A stretch of 64,000 nucleotides of DNA, taken from Anisodus tanguticus (lineage: Eukaryota; Streptophyta; Magnoliopsida; Solanales; Solanaceae). The stretch covers positions 50,338,653-50,402,652 of the forward strand of contig CM067543.1 of assembly GCA_034509755.1 (NCBI GenBank). The letters are read 5' to 3'. A program made the position numbers and the translations under genes. Under the pieces are notes generated by a model. It searched no databases. It saw only the letters and a list, made by a program, of their open reading frames with translations, and was not told the DNA's origin. This document shows, piece after piece, positions 23,832 to 34,920 of the stretch (its first letter is position 1; every line of letters starts with the position of its first letter).

Positions 23832-24575
23832 ATGGAGGATGGAATTGTAGTAGGTGGAGAATATTATGGTGAATAGGTGGAGACTTCAGATTGTTGGATT
23901 TAGCATTCGAGAACAAAAGTGACAGTACCAATTGAAATTCAAATTCCATATACATATAAGCAGTTGGTTGAAAGCGTCATTAAAAGTGGTCAGCTAAAAT
24001 TCCCGCCCAACGACGTGAAGATTAGTTATACGATTAGTGTTAAGTCTACTAAGAAAAAAATAACTTTTGCATTCATAAAGACGAATTGTCATGTCCGTCT
24101 GTATCTTCTTGATATTGCTTGTGATGCTTATAGGCTCATGCTAAGGATAAATGTGGCTGAGAGTTTTGTTGTAGGTTCAAATGTCACAACGTCAATATCA
24201 CTCCACCACCACCATCTTTATTTGTTGAAGAATCCAAGAATAATCCTTGTCAAAAAAATAAAGACGATTTTGTCATTGGTTTCAACAAATATGGCTCATC
24301 AGAGTATGCTACAACATAGCTCAGCCAAGACTTATCGATGACACGAGTTTTTTCTGTGGGCAAACATCAATGATCACCAAAGTGTTTGTAAATGCATTGA
24401 TGCTAGCTTTCATGAAAATAAATCACCCATCGCGAAAAATGTGTCCAAACCATACTATGGATACCGGAGAAGAATCTATATTCAGGAAGAGGAAATATAA
24501 ATGCTCAATGTGCAAAAAATATGGCCACAAGTAGACCACTTGCCCAAAAGCTTTGTCACACAATAGAGACTGATT
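23832..24575 (+). pseudogene. MULE-like transposase remnant (N-terminal piece and zinc knuckle)
   Basis: 23832 opens with MEDGIVVGGEYYGE then a stop. 23919-24341 reads on with an N-terminal-like region (IQIPYTYKQLVESVIKSGQL... SYTISVKSTKKK) of the kind that precedes the MuDR DNA-binding domain. At about 24495-24550, in another frame, KYKCSMCKKYGHK-stop-TTC has the spacing CX2CX4HX4C of the C-terminal zinc knuckle. The catalytic core is absent, which suggests a large internal deletion. No convincing terminal inverted repeats were found. A retroelement or host origin for the N-terminal piece is not excluded. Confidence 0.42.
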
Positions 24576-24753
24576 TGTTTTTCTTCAAGTTGTTTTAATA
24601 ATCTTCTATGTTGTGTTCTGAGTTTTTTAATTTGAACTTCTTGAATTTGATGTGTTGTGTTGTGAACTTGGAACTTCTATTGTATTGTCAAGATATTGAA
24701 TTAACCGAACTATTTAGTGTTCCTGTTATGTTACATGTTACATAGTTAGAATC

Positions 24754-24912
24754 GATGATAGGCAAACTGATCACTCGATCGCCTTTACAGATATTAGAAC
24801 TGCAAATATTTAATAGTTAGATTTTAAACTAAACGATGTGCAAACTGACAACTAAACCGCTTTTACAGTTATTAAAACTGTAGATATTCAATATTTAGAA
24901 TTAAAACTGGAC
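24754..24912. repeat. Diverged tandem duplication (~80 bp x 2)
   Basis: Two consecutive units start GATGATAGGCAAACTGA and GATGTGCAAACTGACAA. Both contain a CGCTTTTACAG-like block and AACTGYARATATT. Non-coding. Confidence 0.5.
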
Positions 24913-26985
24913 AAATTAACGAATGATATAGTCTAATTTAGGATTTGAACATGGGAAAAATAAATTTATACTGAAAACTTGAAGTAATACGGAATAGTAA
25001 TAGACAATATTATCATTAGCATTGATATACTATGAATGATTACTACCAGGGGAGACTAATAACTATGCTATTTAATAAAAAACTAATTAGACATTATGAG
25101 GGGGAGAATTGGTGGAGCTGTTGAAATACGCATTAGGAGTGGGAGAATCCTGAGGGCTATTAAATTATGCAAGAGCCTATCCTCTTTCCTCAAGAAGTAT
25201 AGTGAGTATCATCTCTACACTTCTAACTGCCTTGTTTAGTGTTGCAGCAATTGATCTCATAATTTATATCCCTTATGTCAGTTTTTAGACCTCAAAATCC
25301 CATAACAAGTGGCTCATCATTCGTTAACCGGGGGTGCTGGAGCTATGTCATTTGGTACACCATTTGGTAAGTCGTTCCCTTGATCCATATCGAATTTGTT
25401 GTCTGGTCTTTTGGGTAATGAAATTCATGAAGAAGGGTAATTGTGCATGTCACTACAATTCGTGAAACATGATATTTATAGACCCGAAGGGCACCTTGAA
25501 AGGTGCAAAAGACACCTTTACGTAAAGCAACACCTTATCATGAGAGGTTTCATAAGTGTGTCTTGTAATAGACTGTATTTAGATTCTACTACACTGTAAG
25601 GACCATTGCTATTCTAATTTAGGTTCCATAAGTGTGTCTTCTAATAGACTATATTTGGATTCTACTACACTGTAAGGACCACTGTTATTCTAATTTACTC
25701 CGAAAAAATCCAACTATGTTGGTATTTAATTAAATTTAGTCTACAAAAATAAGTTTTGGTATTTATCTTTTAATCTTATCAAGATTTGAGTATTGATAAT
25801 AGTTGAACAAACTACTTAATGAGATGCTTCGTGACCTGAGAAGGCGTGTACTCATATAAATATTCAATGATTATTTAGAGTAGGCGTGCAGGTGAATTTA
25901 TTGTATCCAAACAAACGGTTTATTAGAATAGTCAAGATCACAAACATAAAACCCGAAATTAATACATAAATTATCTTTTTTAATTCAAAAACATGATTAT
26001 CAAAATAGTAATCTCATGATATTTTATTTCTACATGACCTAAAACATCATTATTGTTAAAATATTACAAAACAAATCATTATTATTTAAATATTATAAAA
26101 ACATATATATTAATATCAACATTACAAGTTTGTAAAGAGTTATCTAACGTTTGAAGTGCAATCTATGTCGTAGTCAATGTGTAATTACACATTATTTCTA
26201 ATAATTAATATATCAAGTCACCAATTTCATGTCTTTTAACATATTTTTTAATAATCATTTTAAGTTTTTATAAATTTAAGTGATATTTAACTTAAATCTT
26301 ACATTAATAATTATATTATATTATTATCATATGCTACATTAATATCCTAGAAAAAGTATTAATAGACTCCAGTTGTTCATCTTCCCCTTGTCAAATCACT
26401 TCGTAAAACGATGTGGTTTAATGAATCACTGCACCAAACGACGCAATTGATGACTAAAGCACGAAACAACACATTTTCATTCCTATAAATTCAACACTCA
26501 CACCTCTTACTTTTATCACTTGCAATCTTTATCTTCCTCTTCTTACTTGCAATCTTTATCTTCCTCTTCTCACTTGATCCAAAATGCCGCCAATGAGAAA
26601 CCAAAATGTTTGTCCTGATTGTATCAACATGAGTCGGCTTCCAACATGTTGTTCGTTGTTCCTTAGTAGCTCAGTGGTATCGGCTAGCCCGACATATCAA
26701 CAAGGATGCTTAGCGCCAGGAGATGAACATCAGGCGCATTGCTCGCATGCTAAGGGCCTATGCCTTTTGGCGGGGATTAAAATGGATGATTTGATCACCC
26801 CACTCCCCCTTAAACTCCACCCCTCTTGTTTAAATTTTTATGTATTTGAATGGAAGTATGGGCCTCTTTATTTAAATATATGACTATTTATGTTTATCTA
26901 AATATATGAATATTTAAGTTATGTTTTGTTTTGTTGTTGTTGAGCGTTCTTATGTTTGCATATGTTTGAAATTTACAGAAATATT
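24913..26985. other. AT-rich intergenic DNA; tandem duplication at 25545-25696
   Basis: No gene is supported. 25545-25620 and 25621-25696 are two ~76-bp units differing at about seven positions (each contains AAGTGTGTCTT and ACACTGTAAGGACCA). An open frame at 26584-26883 has no recognisable domain. Confidence 0.5.
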
Positions 26986-27570
26986 TCAACACTAGACTCA
27001 CTAGCTAAAACAATCGTTATAATAACTGCATCATTATGAATATTATTAGGCAAATTTATTTCACCACTAGACTCACTAGAAACAACATTAGTTATAATAA
27101 CTGCTTCATTATAAAAATTGTTAGGCAAAATTTATCTCACAACTAGACTCATTAGATAAAACATCTGTTATAATAGACACAATATTAATTATAATAATTG
27201 CTTCACTATGAAAATTGTTAGGCAAATTTATTTTACCACTAGACTCAGTAGATAAAACATCCGTTATAATAACAGGTTTCTTAGACAAATTTATTTCACC
27301 ACTAGACTCACTAGCTAAAATAGTCTTTATAATAACTGCTTCATTATGAAAATTGTTAGGCAAATTTATTTCACTACTAGACTCAGTAGACAAAACATCT
27401 GTTATAATAACAGGTTTCTTAGGCAATTTTTAGGCAATTTTATTTCACCACTAGACTCACTAGACACAACATCTGTTACAATAACATGTTCCTTTGACAA
27501 ACGTTAGGCAAATTTATTTCACCACTATACGCATTACACAAAACATTCGTTATAATAACTGATCAATTAT
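26986..27570 (-). repeat. Minisatellite, about eight ~65-75 bp units, open in the minus strand
   Basis: Units begin with ATTTCACCACTAGACTCA and alternate between two endings, GCTTCATTATGAAAATTG and GGTTTCTTAGGC. Read on the minus strand, 27426-27121 stays open and encodes alternating blocks such as VIITDVLSTESSGEINL and NNFHNEAVII. It lies downstream of the DUF1985 pseudogene in the same orientation, so it may derive from that gene's 3' coding region. Confidence 0.7.
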
Positions 27571-27755
27571 GACAGTGAAAATTGTGAAATGATAAGTATA
27601 AAAAAAGTAAACCAAGATTTACAATTAATGAATTGTTAATGATAAGAAATTTGCAGCAATATAAAAAAAGAAACTTAAATAATTGTTCCAAAAAGTAATT
27701 AACTTAAATAGTTGTTTCAAAAAGTAACTTAAATAATTATTCCAAAAGAAACTTA

Positions 27756-27993
27756 CTCCCCTATGTGCCAATTTATATGACACACTTTTGTTTTTAGTCG
27801 GTCCAAAAAAATGACATATTTCCTTATTTGACAATAATTTAACTTTAAACTTTACATTTTACGCTTAATGAGATAATCTATAACCACACAAATATATTTG
27901 ACTTGTTTTAGACCACAAGATTCAAAAGTCTTCCTTTATTTCTTAAACTCTGTGTCAAGTCAAATACCTTCATATAAAATGAGACAGAGGGAA
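27756..27993. mobile_element. Stowaway-type MITE
   Basis: TA-flanked, with ends CTCCCCTATGTGCCAATTTA and, inverted, TTCCCTCTGTCTCATTTTA. The length is 238 bp. The Solanaceae CTCCCTCCGTCTCAATTTATGTG terminus is characteristic of Tc1/mariner-derived MITEs. Confidence 0.75.
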
Positions 27994-28149
27994 TAAATAA
28001 TTGTTCAAACAACTTCTTCATTGACAGTCTCATAGCCATTTTTAGCAGCATCTCTAAACTTTTCAATGTCATCATTGCCATGTATCTGTGCTAAGACATC
28101 AGTAATTCTTTCATCGGGTGATCGATCATCACTATCAATAGTAGAATCA

Positions 28150-30560
28150 GCAACCTCACCAGAAAGAGTCTTCAACTAGCATTATCAACTTGATCAGGCA
28201 AAGAACTAGAATAGTCGTCATCATCATCGTGCACATGGACAAGATCAATCAAAGGAAGAGTCTTGCAACTAGAATCATCAACTAGATCAACCAAAGGACT
28301 AGAAGGGCCATCATCATTGTGGACATAGGCAGGATGACTCAAAGGAGAACCATCAAGAGCATTCACTGGGTCAAAATTAACAGATGAATAACACATAATT
28401 GACAATAGACAATAAAATTTTCTACTAACTTGAATATCACAAAAGTTGACATTACCTTTGGTCTTCTTAGTATTGACAAATTGTAATGCCTTCTGGATCC
28501 TCTTCCTACTAGACCTAACTCAAGAAGAAACACATTTAAAACGTCTTCTTAGTTTTTTCTCCAGCAATTTGCGAAGGGAAACTAGTTCATCCTCAATTGA
28601 TGTCAATCTATTTGCAATGACACTCGGCCTACGACCATAATGGTTACACGTCTCTTTATTCATTCCTCCAAGATCTTGATCTTGAACTTGGTCTTCATCA
28701 TGATCACGTTCGTACCCAGAACCAGATGCAAGTTTCATTTCCATGCGAAATTGATGTGTATCATCAATCTCACTCCTTAAGGCATCAATATTCGGGTTCG
28801 GTACTTCATCGTCATAATCTGTAAGATTTTTAATGTAGTCCTTACTCTTCTCCGCATCATCGGGGTATAGACAAGGTCTCACCACCTCAAGTTAACAAAA
28901 ATAACAACATATTAAATCAGAATAGGAAATCGCCAACCCAAGTTCTAATACATTAATAGGTTTGTATCATTATCGCACGGTCACTTGCATTTCCTAAAAG
29001 ATCAACAAGTTTGTACTTCTTCTCCAATTATCATCTCAAAATCCTTGAAATCGGCAAATGACGTTGTTTAGATAGGGCAACAGTTTTCCTAACAAATGAC
29101 ATAGCTTCGTATGCCCATGCCTATAGTAAACAAATAAGTAGAATAAGCATTAACATAATAATCCCTAATCTATAATAATATATCTGCATATTGGTTCATA
29201 ATAAAATACTTATAATGAAGGAACATGGATAGTCATAATGAGCATACTGTGGTGGTTCCTTTTGTTAACAAGATACTTTATATATCTTGTGAATGTCCGG
29301 CTTCGTCAAATAGTCAAATGTCAGGTTGAAGCATTTCTTGCCCCATGGATATTTCTCAACGAAATTAATACTATTCACCATGATGATCCACTTTCTATCA
29401 AAAAAAATTGCAACATCTCGAGCTAACAAGACGGTATGGACAAACACAACCATTATAATTTTATGCTTCTCTAAACTGGTCAATATACCTTCTTCTTGAA
29501 CCAATTTAAGCAGCGCAGTAGTGGTCAACCCCATATTCCCGGTAAGCTTTCTTAGTTTATTCCAAATACCCAAACCTCTTGAGAAAATAGTATTCTTCAT
29601 TTTTTGTGGGTAAAAGCTTCGCAATTTAAATCTGTGATCAGTGCAAACTCTCTCAATCCAAAACAACAGCGCACTCCCTCCATTATGAACCACATCTCAT
29701 GCTTCTTCTTTTCTTCGTAACTTGATGAAGAAGAACAGAATGAACAAATTTTTCAATGAATTCATTCCATTTACTTGGCAATGACATGAAGTGGCCAAAA
29801 CAAGAGTTTTCAAAACATTTTGTAAGTTCTTGATCTCTAATAATTTGTAGAAATTTGAAAAAAACTAACATCCTGACCTTACTAAGATCTTGCCAGGGAA
29901 ACTACCACCAAGCTTAGCCCTCCATGTGGTCAATCCATACCTTTCAAGGTCTATGACCATCTCATTAACATTATTTTCTTCTTCTACTTAATCTTCTTCA
30001 TCGTCCTTTTCTTCCTCTTCTTGTTTTTCTTCATCATCATTTTCTTCCTCCTCTTTTTCTTATTTTTCTTCTTTTCCTACTTCTTCTTCATCATCGTCAT
30101 TTTCTTCTTCACCATCATCATCATCATCATCCCTTTTTCTTCATCATCATCATTATTTTCTTCGTCTTCATCATCATCTTCCCCTTCATCTTGAACACTA
30201 TTTTCACTACCTCTCCTTCTTCTTCTTCATGAACATCACCATTCTTTCCTTTTCAACAGTTTCTTCTTCCTAAACATCGCCATTCTTTTCTTTTGCTACT
30301 GGTTTATTAAAATCCTTCTTTCGTTTATTAATGTAATTACGCAGCAAGTTTTCTCCTTTTCCTCGAATCTCAATCTTTTTCGATCTTGTATGTTATTTCC
30401 AGCGGACTCCACCATCGATTTACCTTTCCAGATTTGATACTTTTTGATTTATTTTTTTTCAATAGAATTTGTACTTGCCGTATTATCTTTTTCAAATTTT
30501 TGTCCTAGCCATGAATATAATCAAAACTGTGAACAAAAGAAGAAAATATTACAAATCAAT
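28150..30560 (-). pseudogene. DUF1985-containing (Ulp1-associated, MULE-type) gene, decayed
   Basis: Minus-strand coding relics in several frames. The start region near 30510 reads MARTK with KVNRWWSPLEITYKIEKD. Next comes an acidic Glu/Asp tract encoded by GAA/GAT repeats (30240-29990). VIDLERYGLTTWRAKLGGSF follows at about 29960. The DUF1985 domain follows at 29850-29110: CFENSCFGHFMSLPSKW, FVHSVLLHQV, LREFALITDLNCEAF, FVHTVLLARDVAIF, FVEKYPWGKKCFNLTFDYL and WAYEAM. The C-terminal part (28885-28520) is coiled-coil-like (SIEDELVSLRKLLEKKLRR), then Asp-rich (28405-28172). In plants this domain usually sits N-terminal to a Ulp1 SUMO-protease domain in Kaonashi-type MULEs (recalled). No Ulp1 catalytic domain is visible. 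Frameshifts make it non-functional. Confidence 0.65.
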
Positions 30561-30984
30561 ATCAGAAAAATAAAAAAGAAGAATAAAATTAGGGTTCTAT
30601 ACCTATATATCTCTTCAAGGTAATGTAAATCTTGAAATCGCAGCTTTCAGTGGAAGTTGAAGAAGGGATATTGAAGAACTTCAAATAACGGCTGTGTTTT
30701 CCTCAACTTTTTTTGTATTATCGCGAAGCAGGAAGATCAAGCGATGGAATTTGGGGGGAGGGAAGATGACGGTGAAGATGATCGATCAATTGGAGCCTAA
30801 ATTCTTAGATTTTTTGTTAGTTTAAAACTTAACTCCAAAATTTTTAAAAATACAAAAGGCCCCGCGTGTTTGCTAATCAGCTCATTAGTAATTTCTGGAG
30901 CGAAAATAGATGGAAAAAAATGAGGGCCCTGTCACTTACAAAAAGACTTTTGGGTCCTACCAACTAAATCTTCCGTTTTACTTA

Positions 30985-31228
30985 CTCCCTCCATCTCAAT
31001 TTATATGATGTAGTTTAACTGGGAACGAAATTTTAAAAATAAAATAAGACTTTTGAGTCTTGTTATTAAAAAATTATCAAAAATATTTGTGTGGCTATAA
31101 ATTATTTCGTTAAGTGTAAAAAGTAAAGTTTAAAGTTAAATTATTGTCAAATAAGGAATATGTCATTCTTTTTGGGACTGACTAAAAAGAAAAATGACAA
31201 ATGTGTCATATAAATTGGGACAGAGAAA
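30985..31228. mobile_element. Stowaway-type MITE
   Basis: TA-flanked. The left end is CTCCCTCCATCTCAATTTAT and the right end complements to TTTCTCTGTCCCAATTTATA. At 244 bp it shares internal text (TTATTGTCAAATAAGGA) with the copy at 27756-27993. Confidence 0.78.
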
Positions 31229-31284
31229 TATCAGTTATCACGAGTACCAATGAACCCCACTACTTCAATTTGTAAAATCCTTAA

Positions 31285-31735
31285 TGCTTTCAACAGTTAT
31301 CCGCTCGGTATTAGGTTACCTAGCATTTATCCCGGGGATAACAACTTATATATTAAAAATGTGTCCTTTCCGATCCTCTAGTACTAGAAAAAGATCCTCT
31401 CTCTACCATTGAACTAATATCCCGTCATGCAAGCATCCCTCTAGAGGTTCGCTATGCCAAAATTGAGAGAAACCTCATTCCTCTTTGTTTTTGCCCCCCT
31501 ATCATGCCACACGAGATCACCTAGGTAATAATACGCAAGAATGAAACCAAGGAAATTGTTGTGGCCCGCACAAATTATGGAGTATGATTTAATTCGGTGC
31601 AAAGCGAAGAATTTTATCGGAGCTTGACATATTGCGAATCCTCTTGAGAGAGAGGGGTGCCGCCTTCAGGAAATTAAAGCGGACACATAATTGGTGTATA
31701 GTTGTCGTCAGTTCGTGCCGAAAGGTGTTAAATTT
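31285..31735 (+). pseudogene. Nuclear plastid DNA (NUPT): rearranged 23S and 16S rRNA fragments
   Basis: 31287-31400 matches the complement of the 3' part of plastid 23S rRNA (AACAGTTATCCGCTCGG, GATCCTCTAGTACTAG). 31525-31735 matches 16S rRNA in plus orientation around positions 880-1080: CGCAAGAATGAAACC, TTTAATTCGGTGCAAAGCGA, AATCCTCTTGAGAGAGAGGG and TTGTCGTCAGTTCGTGCCG. The CCTCTTGA-GAGAGAGG helix text is the plastid, not the mitochondrial, version. The piece between (31400-31520) resembles inverted-repeat spacer DNA near plastid trnR/trnN (from memory, less sure). Opposite orientations mean the fragments were rearranged. Many substitutions show age. Confidence 0.82.
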
Positions 31736-32034
31736 ATTTCAAAGTCTTATAAGTTGAATTAATCAAATTTAACTTTTCTCTTTCTATCTCCAAGTATCCA
31801 TCCACTCGAAAATTCTCGACTTTGATTTCTAGTTTTTGTTAGCGAAAACGAGCTTTGTTGAGTTGTTCAATAGCTTCTCCACGATACATTTTAACAGTTG
31901 CAACTTAGACAAGTGGAAATTAAACTTCATGACAAGTTTTTTTTAAAAAAAGTTATATTACATAGGGGTAGGGAAAGAGAAAATGGGGGAAGAAATTACA
32001 AGGTGGAGAACCGAATGCTCACCAATAGTAGGGA
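31736..32034. other. Intergenic DNA
   Basis: Nothing recognisable lies between the plastid-derived block and the tRNA-like repeat. Confidence 0.4.
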
Positions 32035-32125
32035 TCTAGTAGGTCAGTTGGTTGACTACCTAAACTTTCGTCTTGTTGGTGAGAGTTCGAATCCCCACAT
32101 TATAATCCCCTCCCCATTTCCCCCT
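32035..32125 (+). repeat. tRNA-like SINE fragment
   Basis: RNA polymerase III box A-like GTAGGTCAGTTGG (about 32039-32051) and box B GAGTTCGAATCCC (32083-32095) are spaced as in tRNA-derived SINEs. The tail is unclear. Confidence 0.45.
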
Positions 32126-32303
32126 TGACAAGTGAATTTACTTTCAACCGCTTTTTTTTTTTGCTGAAGCAAATATGTTTTATCTATTAATTAGCCGTTA
32201 CAAGATGAGATCTTCTCTTAAGAACCTGATTTGAAGGGTCATCAACATAATAGTCACATATAGAGGAAGGCGAGTAAAATAATTAAAACGTAGAATGATA
32301 ATA

Positions 32304-32570
32304 ATGTTCCTTCCATTCATTTTTACTTATCCACAATGAATTTTGCACACCTCTTAATAAATAATAAATGAAGTGCATATTTTATTATGATATTCATATT
32401 AATTGATGTATAGTCTTAATTTGACTTAGAAAATGATTTGAGATTAGTAATTAATGATATGAGTAAATCAGGAAAAGTAAATTGTTTTCTCTTCATCTAC
32501 TAAATTTGATAATTAAAAATAAAAATCTATTTTAGAAGAATCGTGGACAAATAAAAGTGAACGGATGGAG
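32304..32570. mobile_element. MITE, Stowaway-like second family
   Basis: The left end reads TTCCTTCCATTCATTTTTAC and the right end GTGAACGGATGGAG before TA. The complement, CTCCATCCGTTCACTTTTAT, pairs well. At 267 bp this is a subfamily distinct from the CTCAATTTATGTG copies. Confidence 0.65.
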
Positions 32571-33069
32571 TAACATTATTAATTATTTAGAGAAACTATC
32601 GGCTACAGATTTGACTCTTTGATATGTTAATGGGAATGTGACTGTAGGTTCCTTTAGATAGATATTGGGGGAGAGGTGATTGGAAAGGGTAACAGACTAA
32701 CAGCCTAACAGGTCCAAAACACGAACTTTGACCTAATAAATTTTTCCTTCCCCTTCCAGACATTAACTTCATGAGGGCGTGATTTGTTTAATTACAATAG
32801 GATAAATAACAAGCATAACATATATCGGCAAATTGTCCAAGGCCTCTGCTCTTTTTAATCCAATCGTAGATATTTTTCCAGTTATATTTCTTCTTTTTTC
32901 TTGTAGCCTTTTTTAAGAAAGGATATAGTTAATTGAGATATTAACTCTTCTGGGAATCAATAACGCGCAAATCATGTCAAATCAATATCTGAAAGGAACG
33001 AATTCAAACTTCTCCTAGAATAACTTTCGGTGCGAAATGAAATTCATAAGATATATATGAGTAATTCAA

Positions 33070-33100
<31 letters not shown>

Positions 33101-33226
33101 TGTTTTGACCTATATATTTAGTAGTATATCTTTTTATATACGAAGTATAATTTTCCAATAAAAAATGTTTCAAATGACTTTCCTTAATTGTAGGCAAAAT
33201 CGTGTCTGCATTTTATATACAAAGTA
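32571..33226. other. Intergenic DNA with a (TA)n microsatellite
   Basis: A (TA)n run lies at about 33070-33096. No gene is supported. Confidence 0.5.
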
Positions 33227-33448
33227 CTCTCTCCGTCTTAATTTAAGTGTTTTAGTTTCACTTGGTACGGAGTTTAATAAACAAAGGGAGACTTTTGAAT
33301 CTTATGGTCTTAAATTAAAGATGTGTGAGGTTTTTTAAATCTTGTGGTCTTAAACTTGTCTTGGAATTGAAAAACTTACTAAATATAGAAAGAGACACTC
33401 TTTTTGGAACAGACAAAAAAAAAGTAAGACACTTAAATTGGTATGGAG
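33227..33448. mobile_element. Stowaway-type MITE
   Basis: TA-flanked, CTCTCTCCGTCTTAATTTAA at the left and, inverted, CTCCATACCAATTTAAGTG at the right. 222 bp. Confidence 0.75.
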
Positions 33449-33632
33449 TAGTATAATTTTTCGATGAAAAATGTTCGACGACTTCCCTTCATTGTACACA
33501 AATTCGTGTCTGCCCCAAATCTATATATAATATAAAGTTAGGAATAGACAATCCTACGTGGCACCTCTCTATAGCCAATGATTCTATTTATCTTTTTTCT
33601 CCTTTTATGACATTCTATTCAAAGAATGGACC

Positions 33633-34920
33633 ATGGAACATGTTTCTCGAGAGCAATACAATGAGGCGGATGCATTGGCAAATTTACGATCGCTTGTAGA
33701 AGCTGAGGAGTTTCATTCTGAAATAGTTGTGCAACTACTAAACTCTGCAATTGATGGTGGCTATGTCGAGGTGAATACAACAAGCTTGAATTGGGACTGG
33801 CGCAGTAAATATATTGATTACCTTCGAGATGGAAAACTGCTTATGGATCCGAAAGAGTCAAGGGCTCTTCGAATGAAAGCGGCTAGGTTTTGCTTGGTTG
33901 ATGGTCAGTTGTATCGAATGTCCTTTTACGATCCTTTAAAGAGATGCTTAGGACCCAGGAAAACTGATTATGTGATGCGCGAGGTCCACAAAGGGACTTA
34001 TGAAAATCATTCAGGAGCAGAATTATTGGTCCAAGAACTTATTAGGGTTGGGTACTGGTCTCACATAGAGAAAGACACAAAGAACTTCGTCCGAAAATGT
34101 GATGAATGTCAAAGGCACGCACCAATGATTCACCAGCCGGCGGAATTAATGCATATGATTTTTTCACCATGGCCATTCATAAAATAAGGGATGGATATTG
34201 TGGAGCCACTCTCATAGGCACCCGAAAAGGTACGCTTCATTTTGTTTATAACTGACTATTTTTTTTTAAATGGGTTGAAACGAAGGCTCTCAAGAAGGTT
34301 AGAGAAAAGGAAGTCATTAACTTCATTTGGGACCACATCGTTTGCCGATTCGGCATACCAACGGATATCACTTGCGACAGTAGTTGGCAGTTCATTGGGA
34401 AGAAGGTGAACAATTTTCTTGAAGGATTGAAAATAAATAAGATAGTGTCAACTCCGTATCACACGAGTGCAAACGGGCAATCAGAGTCAACAAACAATAC
34501 AATCATTCAGAACCTAATTAAAATACTAAAAGAGTCAAAAGGCAAGTAGAGAGAAATTTTACCGGAGGTACTGTGGGCATATAGAAGTGGGTGAGCCAAG
34601 CTAAAGGTTTAGCCGTGCAACTGAAGAATCGAACAACGAAACTATAGCCGTCAAGCTTGACTTAATGGATGAACACCATGAGTTAGCATTGCTACGGTTA
34701 GTAGCTCAAAAGCAAAGGATGGGAAGATACTACAACCAGAGGACTAATTTTAGGCATTTTCAAGTAGGAGATTTGGTTCTACGAAAAATAACTGTCAACA
34801 CCAAAAAACTCAATGAAGAGAATTGGGCCTGAACTAGGAAGGTCCTTACAAAGTGTAAGGAATAACCGGTAAAGGCTCATATCAGTCGGAAGCCGAATAT
34901 GATCAATAGTTGCCAAATAA
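33633..34920 (+). pseudogene. Tat-type Gypsy: RNase H end and integrase
   Basis: 33633 opens in frame with HVSREQYNEADALANLRS, the end of the archaeal-type RNase H (RVT_3) that Tat-lineage Gypsy elements carry between RT and integrase. The integrase zinc-binding region has HKGTYENHSG and CDECQRHAP (about 34010-34130), preceded by FCLVDGQLYR. After a stop at 34187 the core continues in other frames with FITDYFFKWVETKAL, FGIPTDITCDSSWQF (about 34340), STPYHTSANGQSES and LWAYR (about 34570). It ends with FQVGDLVLRKI at about 34760 and decays by about 34920. Gag, protease and RT are missing from the 5' side. Confidence 0.85.

Noticed and set aside
26584..26883. Open frame of 99 residues starting MPPMRNQNVCPDC
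   Set aside because: No domain, no splice context and a composition like the surrounding repeat-rich DNA; the AGTAGCTCAGTGGTATCGG text inside looks like a chance or decayed tRNA-like piece.
26986..27570. Tandem array as a CRISPR-like repeat
   Set aside because: Repeats are contiguous without unique spacers, units vary, and the DNA is plant nuclear.
23040..30947. GACAGGGCC at 23040 and its complement GGGCCCTGTC at about 30938 as terminal repeats of one large MULE
   Set aside because: Only about ten bases match, the flanks do not give a convincing 9-11-bp duplication, and MULE termini are normally much longer.
31525..31735. A functional 16S rRNA gene
   Set aside because: Only about 200 bp is present, with indels and many substitutions, next to an inverted 23S piece.
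33070..33096. (TA)n run as a regulatory or origin element
   Set aside because: A simple microsatellite; similar AT runs occur at 55627 and 58377.
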